This document shows positions 43,413 to 53,960 of a stretch of 64,000 nucleotides of DNA, in pieces. Position numbers and translations under genes: made by a program. The notes under the pieces were generated by a model, which was not told the origin of the DNA, made no database searches, and saw only the letters and a list, made by a program, of their open reading frames with translations. The stretch comes from Pictodentalium vernedei (lineage: Eukaryota; Mollusca; Scaphopoda; Dentaliida; Dentaliidae), in the NCBI GenBank assembly GCA_031216915.1, contig CM062297.1:180382350-180446349 (forward strand). The letters run 5' to 3'. Every line of letters begins with the position of its first letter. The stretch's first letter is position 1.

Positions 43413-43650
43413 TTAACTCTTTACCCAACGTAATGGCCAAAACCAGCCAGTGCTATTCACAAAAGTCGGCAATTAATTTTCATAATTTTAATTTTTTTGT
43501 CGCAAAAACATAGGTTATGACCCTCTTTGGAACGAGCTCATCGAGCTCGTTCCAATGAGGGGTCATAACCTAGGTTTTTGAGACAAAAAATGAAAAAAAT
43601 AGTCATTCAAGAATTTTGTTTGCAAGTGTCGTCTGCTTTCCATTTTTTTA
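43413..43650. repeat. Family A' TTAA MITE, second copy
   Basis: It begins TTAACTCTTTACCCAACG and has the centre GGAACGAGCTCATCGAGCTC; the right arm ends CGTCTGCTTTCCATTTTTT, with the terminal TTAA lost. Confidence 0.8.
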
Positions 43651-43679
43651 TAACCAGAAAGTATGACTAACCCTATGCA

Positions 43680-43880
43680 TAACATTGAGTTATAAAAAAA
43701 ATTTATTATTAACTGAGTGACTAAACTTGTGCACTGTACAGCCTTAGTGTAAATCTCATCTATATTACCTCTTTACCCAACATAATAACCAAAAGCAGCT
43801 TGGAATGGGATATGGACATTTTTTTTAGTCAATTCCAAAAATGAAAACCTATTCTATTTCCAGTTAACAGCTTGTTTGTG
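43680..43880. repeat. Family L repeat, copy 2
   Basis: Inverted relative to 39945-40165; see that entry. Confidence 0.68.
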
Positions 43881-44358
43881 GCAATAGACAATTTGTGTTT
43901 GTAAATTAAGAGTAGGAAACTACTGCAACAGAACAGTAAGAAACATTCCAAAAAACAATGACTCTAACCTTATACATTAATTAGCATTTTCATTTAGCTT
44001 GTTACGTATTTTTAATGATGAATCGTGGATTCTTCCCCTACACAGTAATGAGCCGTTTCATTTAGCTTTTTTATGTATTTTTTAGCAATGACATGCATGC
44101 ATGCTCACATGCAATATTAAAAAATGTTCTTCCTACTCTTGTAGAGGAATTGTTTTATTTGTTAATGAAGATTATATATACATATACATATATTTTTTTT
44201 CATCATGTACATTCCATCAATGCAATTTTGAATATATAGACAGATTAAATATATATAAAATAAATCCCCCTTTGAAATCCAAAGCTGTGTTGTTTTCTCA
44301 TGTGTTATAACAAGAGCCACAACAAAATTAATTCTCTGTTTGAGTGCAGTTGATTCCA
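43881..44358. other. Intergenic, nothing recognised
   Basis: AT-rich with TA-dinucleotide stretches near 44174-44200. Confidence 0.5.
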
Positions 44359-44360
44359 CC

Positions 44361-45118
44361 AACTGGTTAAGTGCTAAATTGTTCTCGTCAGATCACCTAA
44401 GTTAAGCAAAGTTGAGCCCGGTTGGTCCTCGGATGGGTGACCTTCTGAGCGAACAATTCGGACTCCCACGCTGTGCCCATGGGCAAGGCACTTAACCCCC
44501 ATTGTCCACATGGGGGCACAATGACGCTGTGTACTAAGGCGTACTGCACGTCGATAGTGTGCATGTCTTCAACCAATCTAACCCTGCTTGTGCTGCAGTG
44601 TGGAGTTACGATGCTGGGGAGCTGGAGGCTGCTCATCATTGCTCGGTGGTTCTCTCTGGGTACTCTGGCTTCCTCCGCCCGTAAAACTGTCATGGGCCCG
44701 ATTAGCCATTGTGCATAAATATGTGACCTTAAAAACATCAATAAATAAACAATAAATAAGTGCTAAATTATTTTTGAAAGGTGATTTGAAATGTGAGTAT
44801 TTTTTTCAAAGAAGCCATGCAACCAGTCAGAGAAGCCTCACTTTAGCAAGTTTTCTTTGTGAACAATTGTTTTGTTGCAATTTATTGGAGAGTGCCATGC
44901 AACCAGTCCGAGAAGCCTTACTTTAGCGCGGCTTTGTCATTCGTTTTGTTACAATTTATTGGAGAGTGCCTGTTGGCACTCAACAATAAATTGAAACAAT
45001 TCAATTTTATATAAACAGAAAACAACAAAACTGTGCAAACACTGTAAGCCACAAAAATGGCTTTTCAGCACTTTTCAATATAGCCATGATAGTGGCTTCT
45101 ATCACTTCTACCACTTAA
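44361..45118. repeat. Family D MITE interrupted by a SINE
   Basis: Left end AACTGGTTAAGTGCTAAATT; right end TCTACCACTTAA. Besides the SINE it carries an internal duplication of about 90 bp (CATGCAACCAGTC(A/C)GAGAAGCC at 44815 and 44896). It shares its right TTAA (45115-45118) with the next family G element. Confidence 0.8.
44381..44757 (+). mobile_element. SINE with a 5S rRNA-derived head, perfect 12-bp target duplication
   Basis: The first 70 bases (CTCGTCAGATCACC, AAGTTAAGCA, GAGCCCGGTTGGTC, GGATGGGTGACC) align with the internal promoter half of 5S rRNA, from about base 35 of the gene, including the box C-like GGATGGG-GACC. The body and the tail AAAAACATCAATAAATAAAC are those of the tRNA-headed SINEs here. 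The insertion is flanked by AAGTGCTAAATT at 44369-44380 and 44758-44769. Confidence 0.9.
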
Positions 45119-45362
45119 CTCTTAACCCACAGAGTATTTTCAAAATATTTTTTATCAGATCTAACCATGGCTGCTGTGAAGCAGCCATGACTAGATTTGA
45201 TAAAAAATTCATCTAACTTTAGCTAAAGAAATCATTGGTCAATGAGTCCATTTAGTTTACATTAGAGAATTTTTGTTAAATGTGCCCAGCTCTACTTTTT
45301 TCAGAGGCAAGATATTTTGTGTCCTGGGCAGGAATATCCACCAGCAGCATGCAAGGCATTAA
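45115..45362. repeat. Family G TTAA MITE, copy 3
   Basis: It runs from TTAACTCTTAACCCACAG to GCAGCATGCAAGGCATTAA, in the opposite orientation to copy 1. Central stem is ATGGCTGCTGTGAAGCAGCCAT. Confidence 0.83.
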
Positions 45363-46215
45363 CTGTGAACTCAATAATTGAATAACGTAGATAATTGTCT
45401 AAAGCTATAAAATACAAAACCATTTACAAATTTGATCTGTTAGTTTTGTAATAATATTACTTCAACCAGCCACTGATTTCTTGTGGTTCTTCCCTCGGGA
45501 ACCTCTGGAAGTGAGGCAGTGCTTGTTACTGTGATAAACAAGCTCTATTATACTGGTAAAGTAGGACCCACTCATCAATGCTTGAGATGCAAGTTCTCTA
45601 ATCTGTCATTTGAATTCTTATTGTTGGCAATGCACCATGTATTCAGGATGGTCTTCTACTTCTTCATTGCTTCCCTCTTCTGTCTAACTTCTACTCTTGT
45701 CCTTTTGTAATTTAAACAATCTCACAGATCGCTGTCCAGGGGGCTGGGGCCTATTGGTCAAGTTCTGTTATCTATGAATTAACACTGACTTGCTCCTTGA
45801 TCTGTTTTTGCGATGGGCTTTCACCCCTTTCAATTGCAACTGTCTACATAAGTTTTGGTGCGCCTCTGTGTAAAAGTGGGCAAATGAACATCTGTACCCT
45901 AAAGGACAATTTGGCTACATTTTCACCGATGGTGCAATTTGTTGCTAGTGGGGATCATGCCCCTGGGCAGCTATATGCGTGGTCCACTGCTGATTCATGC
46001 CATCATCCTTTGAAAAGTATGCTTGAACAAAGGAGACGATTCATATAAGCCTCTGGCTTTCTGTCGAATCCTCGATTACTTATAATCCCGATTATTTCTG
46101 TTATGCCATGTACAACCATGAAAACTGTTTGCCGTTCTGTGATATTATCATTATGCAGTGTATAAGTGTACCACTGCTTTTTGAAATAAATATTGTTTAA
46201 ACTAAGTCCTCCAAA
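45363..46215. other. Intergenic, nothing recognised
   Basis: An 83-codon frame at 45797-46048 has no domain or splice context that I can support. Confidence 0.45.
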
Positions 46216-46328
46216 ATGGCAACATGGGTATAAACGATTGACAGAACTTGACTTTATCTCCATATTGTGGGCATGATTAGCCATTGTGCAGAAATATATG
46301 ACCTTAAACACCAATAAATAAATAAAAT
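46216..46328 (+). repeat. SINE 3' fragment
   Basis: CAACATGGGTATAAACGATTG through CACCAATAAATAAATAAA; a sister of 18550-18655. Confidence 0.75.
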
Positions 46329-47691
46329 TCCTGTGGTTCTCCAATGAAGAGCCCCTAATTATATCTGTGCTCCCAAATGCTGCTCCCTCTCCACCTTTCT
46401 CTCCTCTTTGACAACAACCGGGAACAACTGTTTACTGCTATCTCATGTTTCTATCTTCCCAATGTCATTGGTCAGCACACCAATCCTCTTGTTTGTATAA
46501 CCCATTGACCATATATCCTTCCTTCATTCTCCCACCCCACTTCCTCATTATCCTCCCAGTGAATCAGGGTTCTGTCAGCCTAATATTTTTGACTTTCTAT
46601 GAGAATGTGCCCCAAGGTCTTCTTTACTCTAAAATTACACACTTGGCACTCCTTGCTACCATCTTCTAAATCAGCTTGACCGTGTGTAAGTACAGTGTGT
46701 AAGTTATGGAGTAACATAAATCCCTGTTGACTGAAAAAAAAAAATATTGTGAGTAAAATTGAGTAAAGGAGAAATTTTACTGAGAACCCTCAAATTTCAG
46801 AGCTTCACAGACTTATTTGGCCTCAGTACACCCAGTGTGAGCATTTACTCCATTTTATTATATGCTATCCTGTGAATTATCGCAAATTATGTAAAAAATA
46901 TTTCTCGATATCCATCGACTCGATGGAAAACAGCGTAGTTATCCTCAAAATATCTTCTTCAACAGAGCTCAGTGAACTCTCAAATAAGATATAATTGAAT
47001 ACATATTCTGTCTGCCACCACAGAGTGATGAAATAAGATGAATGCAAATTATGAACCAAGCTCCATTGCGCAAGTTACAGTAAATGTATCACAAAATCAT
47101 TGACAAGCAACTACGTGTTTTGACAGGGTTGATCAGCCTCAACCCTGTGCTGTGATTTGTATTTGCGGAGTTTTTGTTTGGGCCCCCTCAGTTCTAATCA
47201 ACTTCACACAAGAATGGTCAAACCTCAATGCAAACCACGAATGAAGCAGCAATGTGCAAGGCTAATTGGGATTTTCCCGTTTATGTTTCTGCAACAAATA
47301 TCCTACTGGTACCTAGTAAATAACTGGGCTTTCAAACTAACTGAAATTAATTTTACCCATCAGAGTAAAAAAGGTTGTTTTTTTTTACTTAAAATTGGCC
47401 TCACTGCTGGGGGTGGGGGTGGTGCAAAGTTTTAATTCTAAAATGGAGGTAAGGCTAAGGAAAATTAATCTTTTGATTCTCGGGCACCTGCGCATTCGTT
47501 TTTTCGGCCCGCGTTCGTCATACTTATTTCGGAGGAAAAAATCAAAAATGTATAAAAATATCATAGGGTGGGATTTTAGGGGTATCACATCGTGATTTGT
47601 GATGCAATATGTTGTTTACATTGATACAATATTGTTATTCTATTCGCGAAATGCAACACTATTCTCATGTGTGTACAAAATAAATATTTAT
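46329..47691. other. Intergenic; small remnants only
   Basis: A decayed piece of the CAGAGCTCAGTGAACTCTCA hairpin family lies at 46970-46995. No gene is supported. Confidence 0.5.
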
Positions 47692-47939
47692 TTAACTGGT
47701 TGAGAGCTAGATTTGTTTTAGTGATCTAAATTTGTTCATAAAAAAATGGTTTATTACAGATTATTGGAGAGAGTCAACAGGCACTCTCCAATAATTTGTA
47801 ATAGAACTAAAAGGTATAAACAAACTATTGTTTACGTTTGACTGAAAACGAAACATGGACAAGGAAAATGTTGGCTTTTGCACTGGTACCCTCATTTTTT
47901 GAAAGGTCTGATTCTGCCTTCTAGCACTCAGCCAGTTAA
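47692..47939. repeat. Family D TTAA MITE, full copy at the edge of the virus-like element
   Basis: It runs from TTAACTGGTTGAGAGCTAG to CTAGCACTCAGCCAGTTAA. The stem around GGCACTCTCCAATAATTTGT is intact. GC-rich sequence begins on its next base. Confidence 0.87.
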
Positions 47940-47940
47940 G

Positions 47941-48582
47941 CAGCAGAGGGAGGGGGTGTGAATGCACCAACTTTTGGGTGGCATGCAGGTGGCGAACGCA
48001 CCCCCTCCCCCAGCACCAGGTGGCAGGGGACAAACGCACCGACCTGGGGAACCCGGGGGCAGCTCATCACTCTCACCAACCCCCTCAGCACCAGATGGTG
48101 GCAGGCAGGCAGGGGGCCCCTGGGACGGCCCACACCCTCGCCGACCCAGGCCTCTCATAGACATAAATCTCCTTCCTGTGGTGAAGCCCATTGGACATAT
48201 CCGTGATAATGGATATACCCGATCAGGTGCACAATGCAGATAGGTAAAAACACATGTCAGTGGCTTACTTTGAGCTCTACGGAGCTCTGTGGCCAGCGGT
48301 GTATGGGGGAGCACTGTGGGGGTACATCTGGTCAAACTGCGAAATGGATCGTGCACAAAACCTTGCCTTGTATTTGGCAAGGGGGTAACAAACCAATTAT
48401 CGCTCTACGGTGTGGTTATAAGAACGAACATATGAAATTACTGCACCGATGGCAGAGGGCCACGGCAAAGGAGTTTACCTGGCTGGCGGCCATCGAAATT
48501 TCCATTTAGAGATGTGGTGCCAACAGGCATAGTAATTCAGTTTCCATTTAGAGATGTGGTGACAACAGGCATAGTAATTCAG
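47941..48582. other. Left flank of the virus-like element
   Basis: A GC-rich, low-complexity stretch at 47941-48160 with repeated CACCAGGTGGCAGG- and CACC(C/A)AC-type strings gives long spurious frames on both strands. An open frame at 48234-48509 (+) is not recognised. The string CCATTTAGAGATGTGGTG(C/A)CAACAGGC at 48500 recurs at 48543, a short tandem duplication just before the polymerase gene. Confidence 0.5.
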
Positions 48583-50885
48583 CATGGCGAGTATGGACGA
48601 ATACATCAATCAGCTGTTGTCTGAAATGCAAACACCGGAGCCTCCCCAAGATGTCAGAACATCCTGGATGAACCCATTCCAGAAGCAATAAAGAGGCGAT
48701 TGCTGAGGCCTCTGCTTCCAGATGCTGCACGACCCCCCACTCCACATCGAAAGGCGCGTGAGAGAAAAAGGAAGGCAATTGTTGAGGAGTTTGACCCAGC
48801 CAAACTACGGCGATAATTCGACTTGGATATCGAAGTCCCTCAGCTGGCGAGGCTGCCAGATGATTAGCCATGGGTCGATCTTGTGAACGACGCCAAAGAC
48901 GAGTTTGAAGTTGATGGCGTCGCCGCGGTCTTCTCTACATGGAGGGTAGAAGCAGAGGACCCCCTTGACATCGGCGACGTTGAGATAGCCGATGGTATGC
49001 ATGCAAGGGCCGGCCGACATGTCGGACTGGGGGGGGGGGGAGCAAGACACCTTACATCCCTTCCAGAGGGTGCGTTCATCCTGAAAAGCAAGTTCTTGCG
49101 GGCACGGAACGAAGGCGACTGGGTCGCCGAGGATAAGTTCAACCTTGTCCGTGTGGAGAGGAAGAAGGGGCGGGCATCGTTGAGATCTCTCAAGAAACTA
49201 AGCCGGGCGCGCTGACCGGGATCGATCAGGTGTTCTACCAGAATGATTACCCTGTCACCGCGGTCGTTTACGGCTCTACCCTCTCAGAGACCCAGACCCT
49301 GCCAACTTGGCCACAATGCGTGACGGCAATCTCAACTGTGTCGCGCAGAGGGTGGTGGAGCACTTCGAGGGCGCTCTCAGGGGACAGGATCTAACCACCA
49401 CCAAGTGACAGAAAATCGAGGAGTGGGAGAAGAGAGTCCATTGCGCTTGTGCAACGGTCGACGATGTGGCCGAGCTCGAGAAAATCCATCATCGTGAAAG
49501 ACACAGCTGGTGAGGATATCTACAACAGCTATAAATATCCGTTTGGAGGAAATAGCGTGAGATGGAAAGTAGAGCCCACCTGCCATAACGGCCACGCCTG
49601 ATCCAAAGACTTGCACTTCCCCCAGTCCAGACAGGTCCACATATACGAGGGTGACGTCTGGGAAGCCAACAAACTGGCCACCCAAAATGAGCCAATCACT
49701 GTCTGGCTAGTCGGAGGTGGCCAGGATAGACAGCTCAGCGTCGCCCAGTTCGCCCTACAAGGATACAGGAGACCCATCAAACCCTCCAAGAAGTCTGCAC
49801 CCATCTTGGCTTTGATTCCTTCGCTGATAGGGCTTTCGGTATGAACCACGCGGTCAGCATTATAGCCAAAGAGCACAACGGTTGGAAGCCGACCCCAGCC
49901 GGCTTCCTCGACGACATCCAAAAGGCCTGCGTGGAGCACACCCACGGTGGTCTCTAGAACTCCATGGCCTACGACACGAGAGAGGTCGTCTCCATCGAAG
50001 TGAAGGCGTGTTACCAGGCCAGCTTCCGGGGGAGAGGCGAAGCCAAACCCTATTTCGAAAGATTCGGACACCCCACCCACCGGATGACCAGAGTGGCCAT
50101 CAACGGGGGCCTCCATAAAGACGTCGGCACAAGCTTCGCCGAGGTCCAGGAATGGGAGTTCAAACAAGGGGTTCACCCGGTCATCTCAGCTTGGTTTAGG
50201 ACGCATTTCGCCAAGCAGGGCTGGGTCCCCACATCTCTACTCGCCTTCCTCGTGGAGTCGGGTCTCCTCACCAGTTTAAGGGTCAGCGAAGCCATCACTG
50301 CGTTCGAGAAGCAAGCCGAGGGCTGGCTTCCATAGGACCGAGATCAGGGCTGCAGCATTATCGAGAAGTTCATTCAGGGTGCAAAAGCTGATGATAAACC
50401 GTTGACTCGCCGCTTTGTCGCGGATCAGGTTGAACTAGATTATCTTGTGAGAGACACTCGTCAAAAAGGCACCCTGGTTGGAGCACCCCACCGGTGCACT
50501 CTGGGCCACATCCTCGCGTATTATGATGGTTCACAACCCCAGTACACCCACTTAACGGCCTCTATGCTAGCGTATGCCCATATTAACCTCCTCAGTATGT
50601 TGCAGCGCTTCGATGAAAAAGAGGTGGTTCGAGTGGCAACAGACAGCATATACGTGAAAAAGGTGTCAAGCACATATGGCTCTGTGCGACTGCAGAGATG
50701 AGTTGTGTGCAAGCTGCCTCACTGGAGAGCCTTATCTCCCACCAGTAGCTCCAGCTCAGTGGTGTGACAAGGGCGAGCAGGTGTACATTCCACAGGAACA
50801 CACCGACTACCCCCCCCCCCACCCACCCCCACCCAAAGCCCGAGTATGTCAGCCAGGCCAAACAGCCGACCAACACAACTGCTCC
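48583..50885 (+). pseudogene. Family B DNA polymerase (Polinton-type), frame-broken
   Basis: It starts at ATG 48583 (MASMDEYINQLLSEMQ) and must change frame within 100 bases. Pieces continue at 48883-49215, 49611-49844, 49964-50335 and 50402-50701. Polymerase signatures visible: EVKACYQASF (motif A, normally Asp at the first position and often Pro after Tyr) at about 49995, and VATDSIYV (motif C, the DTDS-type metal site) at about 50635. The TASMLAYAHINLL helix precedes motif C. Such polymerases copy the element, probably with a protein primer. At least five frameshifts or stops lie between these pieces, so no full product can be made. The C-terminal side runs on towards the helicase without a clear stop once frames are followed. 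Confidence 0.78.
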
Positions 50886-51845
50886 AAGGTATAATGATCC
50901 ACTGACCCACCATCGGCTGGGCTACTTGATTGATGGAGGTAGTAGCGGCAAGACAACGAGAGCGATCGAGCTCTTAAGGTGCGAGAGCCACTTGTCTTTA
51001 CCCCAACTAACCGTCTAGCCAAAGAGATGCGTGGTGGGGAGTCAAGGCCCAGACCTACCAAGCTTCTTCCGGTGGAGCGGCCAGAACGACTGGACGCCAG
51101 ATCACATGGACCAGAAGTTCCCCCCCCCCCCCCGTGTCACCATATGGGATGAGGTCTGCATTGTGCCCCGGCCTATCCAAGAAATGTTCGACGGGCTGGA
51201 CCAGCGTGGGGTCCAGGTTATCTGCTGTGGTGATCAAGACCAGCCACCACTAACCGCAGGTGAGATGCTCCATGACTGGTTACGTCAAGCAGTGGATTAT
51301 TACGAATGGGTCAAGACAGGCCACCGGGCAAAAGATGATGCGGTCAAGGCCCTGAAAAGGCACATCCGCCTCCAGGCTGATAAGGTCCAGTGTCAGGAGA
51401 TGCGGAAGGCTCTCTCCAGCTGTTCCGGAGGGGAGCGTTTCATGGAGCAATGGAGGCCAGATGACCTGATCCTCGCTAGCAGAAGGTTCGCGACCGGGCA
51501 CAAGAGCTGTTGCTCCAAAGACACAAGGATTACTTTCCAGACACCCTGGCTCCGCTGCTATACCACCCTGAGGACAGCCGAAAACAGAACATTATGGTTC
51601 CCATTCCTGACACAGGAGCGAGGAAGAGATCCGCCTCAATGACATCGTTGAAGTTACCACTGAAGCCGCTGAACAGGCTATCAAGACCTATGATTAGCGC
51701 TTCAGGTATGCCCTCACCGTCCACTCAAACCAGAGTCTCACTATCCATGACCCACAGAAGGTTTGGATCATAGACGACTTTCTACAATGGTCCAACCTCG
51801 CCTACCTCGCCGTTTCCCGCGTGGAGTATATGCAGCGAATGGGTG
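50886..51845 (+). pseudogene. SF1 (RecD/Pif1-like) helicase domain, frame-broken
   Basis: In order: Walker A DGGSSGKTTRA (about 50931), Walker B-like VTIWDEVCIV (about 51139), motif III VICCGDQDQPPL (about 51220), motif V-like TVHSNQSLTIHD (about 51718) and motif VI-like LAYLAVSRVEYM (about 51800). This set identifies an SF1 DNA helicase. Poly-C runs at 50811-50823 and 51120-51134 cause frame changes, and a stop lies near 51694. The spacing and the proline-rich linker before Walker A suggest one original polypeptide with the polymerase upstream and the HNH-like domain downstream. Gln-Ser in motif V (usually Gln-Gly) is one likely damaged residue. Confidence 0.8.
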
Positions 51846-51858
51846 ACCTGTCCACCAG

Positions 51859-52172
51859 ATGAGGGTACTGAGGCAGCCCATAGAGCAGCAGCTCCGCAAA
51901 AACATCGCGAGGAAGCTTGTCACCCACAAGCGCCAGGACCAGGTCAAAGGACTCCCGGGGTTCAATCTCAAGGTCGACTACATCCTGCGGGTCAAGGAGG
52001 ACCAACAGAACCACTGTGCGACATGCAACATCGAGATGCTGTGGGCCTACCAGCGCATAGATACACAGCAGTTCAGTGTCGATCGGCTAGACAACTGCAG
52101 GGGGCACTGCCGGGGGAAACGTGCGATTGACCTGTTTAGAGTGTAACCAAAAAGAGGGGTTGCAGCAGTGCC
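51859..52172 (+). pseudogene. HNH-endonuclease-like zinc domain at the end of the polymerase-helicase reading unit
   Basis: The frame at 51859-52146 reads CATCNIEMLW, then QFSVDRLDNCRGH. After a one-base shift near 52105 the next frame gives GNVRLTCLECNQ (ending about 52155). Cys-x2-Cys, Asp-Arg-Leu-Asp-Asn, Gly-His, Asn and Cys-x2-Cys-Asn in this spacing fit a zinc-bound HNH nuclease fold. Whether it was catalytic cannot be told. It ends just before the convergent integrase gene. Confidence 0.65.
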
Positions 52173-52241
52173 AGAGGCACATCCGCCACCAGGCTGACCT
52201 AGTGTCTAGTCCGAAGGAACATCGGGAGGCAGCTAGATGTC

Positions 52242-53191
52242 GGGAGGCACACAAGCAACTCTTCCCGGACGAAGCCACGAGTTGGTCCATCCAACAAATA
52301 GTAGAGGACAGGTTCGCCGGGCTTGGTGACCGAGCGTCCAAGCCAGTACACTTGGAGGGACCACACAGGATCAGTTGGGCGACGGCGACCCCCCCCCCTC
52401 CAGCTCGGCTGGCTGGTAGAGATAGCGAACACCCACATTGGAGGAGAACTTTTGCTCCTTGAGGCCAACAGGGCGGTCAGTAATCACAGAGGAGGGCCTT
52501 TGTGTCACAACCTTGGCCTTGACGGCGTCAGATGACCTCTTTTTAGTTAAGCGAGTCACCTCACCATTCAGTGCCGCAACAATAGCGGGCAGTCGAGCGA
52601 CCCATTCACTTGACCTCTCACCTGACCCTAACATCTCCTGGGCGTATTGGTGCCCGAACAGTCGCTCTGCCAGGGTTCGGTTGAACCGCTCTGCAATTCC
52701 CTGGTCCCGGTGGACGTCCACATGGCCACGCCGGACTTCTGTCCTGTATTTCGCCAGCTGCTGATTCACCGCGCCCATGAACTCGCGCCCAGGATCAACC
52801 TGAAAGAGCTTGGGCCACGCTTGTATATCTTTTCTAGGGCGGACGCGACCTCTTTGGCCTCTTTTGTGGCCAGGGGCTATGCCTCTTTATAGCGGGAGGT
52901 TACATAAACGACTGTGAGCACATACTTGTAGGTTTTGCGGGCCACCCAGTCGTGTGGCGGAAAGAGCAGGTCGACCTGGTTGACCTCATTCGGCGTCCGC
53001 ACATTGAACTTGGGTCGTGGTACGTGTGTGCTTCGCACCGCTGGAAGGTATATCTGCCAGATGGCCTGCTTCTTAAGGCATGCCCGAGCCAAATCCTCAG
53101 GAGACCTTGGCCTCTTCCAGTACCCCTTGGGACTGTAGTAGATTGAAGCCAACTTTGTTGCAAGCTTGCTGTCCATTCTTGGGTATTCCAC
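52242..53191 (-). pseudogene. DDE (rve-type) integrase, Polinton-type, frame-broken
   Basis: It is read on - from MEYPRMDSKLATKLASIYY at 53191. The catalytic triad is visible in three pieces: Asp in NQVDLLFPPHD, Asp in QVDPGREFMG and Glu in GIAERFNRTLAERLF. The N-terminal part is rich in Lys/Arg and has a Lys-x2-Ala-IWQIYLP element before the core. After the core, VWSLQVYWLGR and VLYYLLDG form a chromodomain- or SH3-like end. A stop after SRYKEA, a shift between KIYKRG and WPKLFQV, and a poly-C shift at 52389 break the gene. The enzyme would insert element DNA into the host genome. The gene converges on the polymerase unit. Confidence 0.85.
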
Positions 53192-53239
53192 CTTCTTTCC
53201 CTGAGGGATTTGGACCTCTAGAAGCTATATTAGAGGAGT

Positions 53240-53956
53240 CTTATAATGATAATATACAATTATGTACGTGACACTATCCGACGTTCAAACCGTGGACCTA
53301 CCAAGGGCGCTCCCTGCCGGAGAGCAATTTGAGTGTGTCCTTGCTGAAGTAACCTACTACCCTTTTTAGTACAACATTAGCTCGGGGCTAGGCAACAATA
53401 TTATTCGCGTTGTGGATGAAAAAAATGACCCAGTTGAGGGGAAGATAAAAATGCCAGATGGCTATTACAATGTATGTGAGCTAAATGACGAGGTGTTTAG
53501 TCAGGTTGGGGCTGTACTGGATCTTCACAAACCTGCGACTCAAGACAGATAAGTCTCTGAAACTGGGAAAGGTGGCAAGCACCTTGGGATTTGCAGCAAC
53601 CAAAACCCCTCAAGGAGGGGAGCTGTTGATAGGGTGAGTTATCTGAACTTGCGGCCCACCATCTGCTCTACGTTCATCTGTCAGAAGTCAGCACTACGGA
53701 CAATGTTTACAACGGGCGACCCAGCACACAACTCAGAACAGTACCTGTAGCAAATGAAAAATGTGCCAGTGGCAGAACAGTAGCTTTCTCTCATTTGCAA
53801 TACAAATGGCTTGTCCAAGGCCCTATAGGCGATGTTACAGCCCACGTTTCAGATAGCATGGGTGGCCCTATTGAATTGCAGCACCTATCCGTAACATTAC
53901 ATATTCGAAATATACCTGTTCCCACGGAACAACAGCAACAACTACAACAAGTGTAA
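53240..53956 (+). pseudogene. Unassigned virion-like protein 1
   Basis: Pieces in two frames: LTLSDVQTVDLPRALPAGEQ (from about 53270), KMPDGYYNVCELNDEVFSQV, then a continuous end from about 53660 containing LYVHLSEVSTTDNVYNGRPS and LQYKWLVQGPIGDVTAHVSD, stopping with a Gln-rich tail PVPTEQQQQLQQV. The alternation of short hydrophobic strands suggests a beta-rich fold such as a capsid or vertex protein, but I do not recognise a named family. The tail contains one of the palindromic VPxEQ motifs. Confidence 0.5.
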
Positions 53957-53960
53957 GGAC

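Noticed and set aside
44381..44475. Possible 5S rRNA gene
   Set aside because: The first third of 5S is missing and the 3' part runs into SINE body; target duplications mark it as a retroposed SINE.
44397..44741. 114-codon frame on -
   Set aside because: It is antisense to the 5S-headed SINE.
45797..46048. 83-codon frame with a Cys-containing product
   Set aside because: No domain, no splice context and no codon pattern that I can support.
47443..47456. ATGGAG followed by GTAAGG as a possible mini-exon
   Set aside because: Two codons and a donor-like string are expected by chance; nothing follows in frame.
47928..48380. Overlapping Pro/Gly-rich frames on both strands, up to 150 codons
   Set aside because: They are due to GC-rich low-complexity sequence lacking stop codons; no domain and no consistent strand.
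49529..50176. 215-codon frame on - inside the polymerase region
   Set aside because: It is antisense to the polymerase pieces, which carry recognisable motifs on +.
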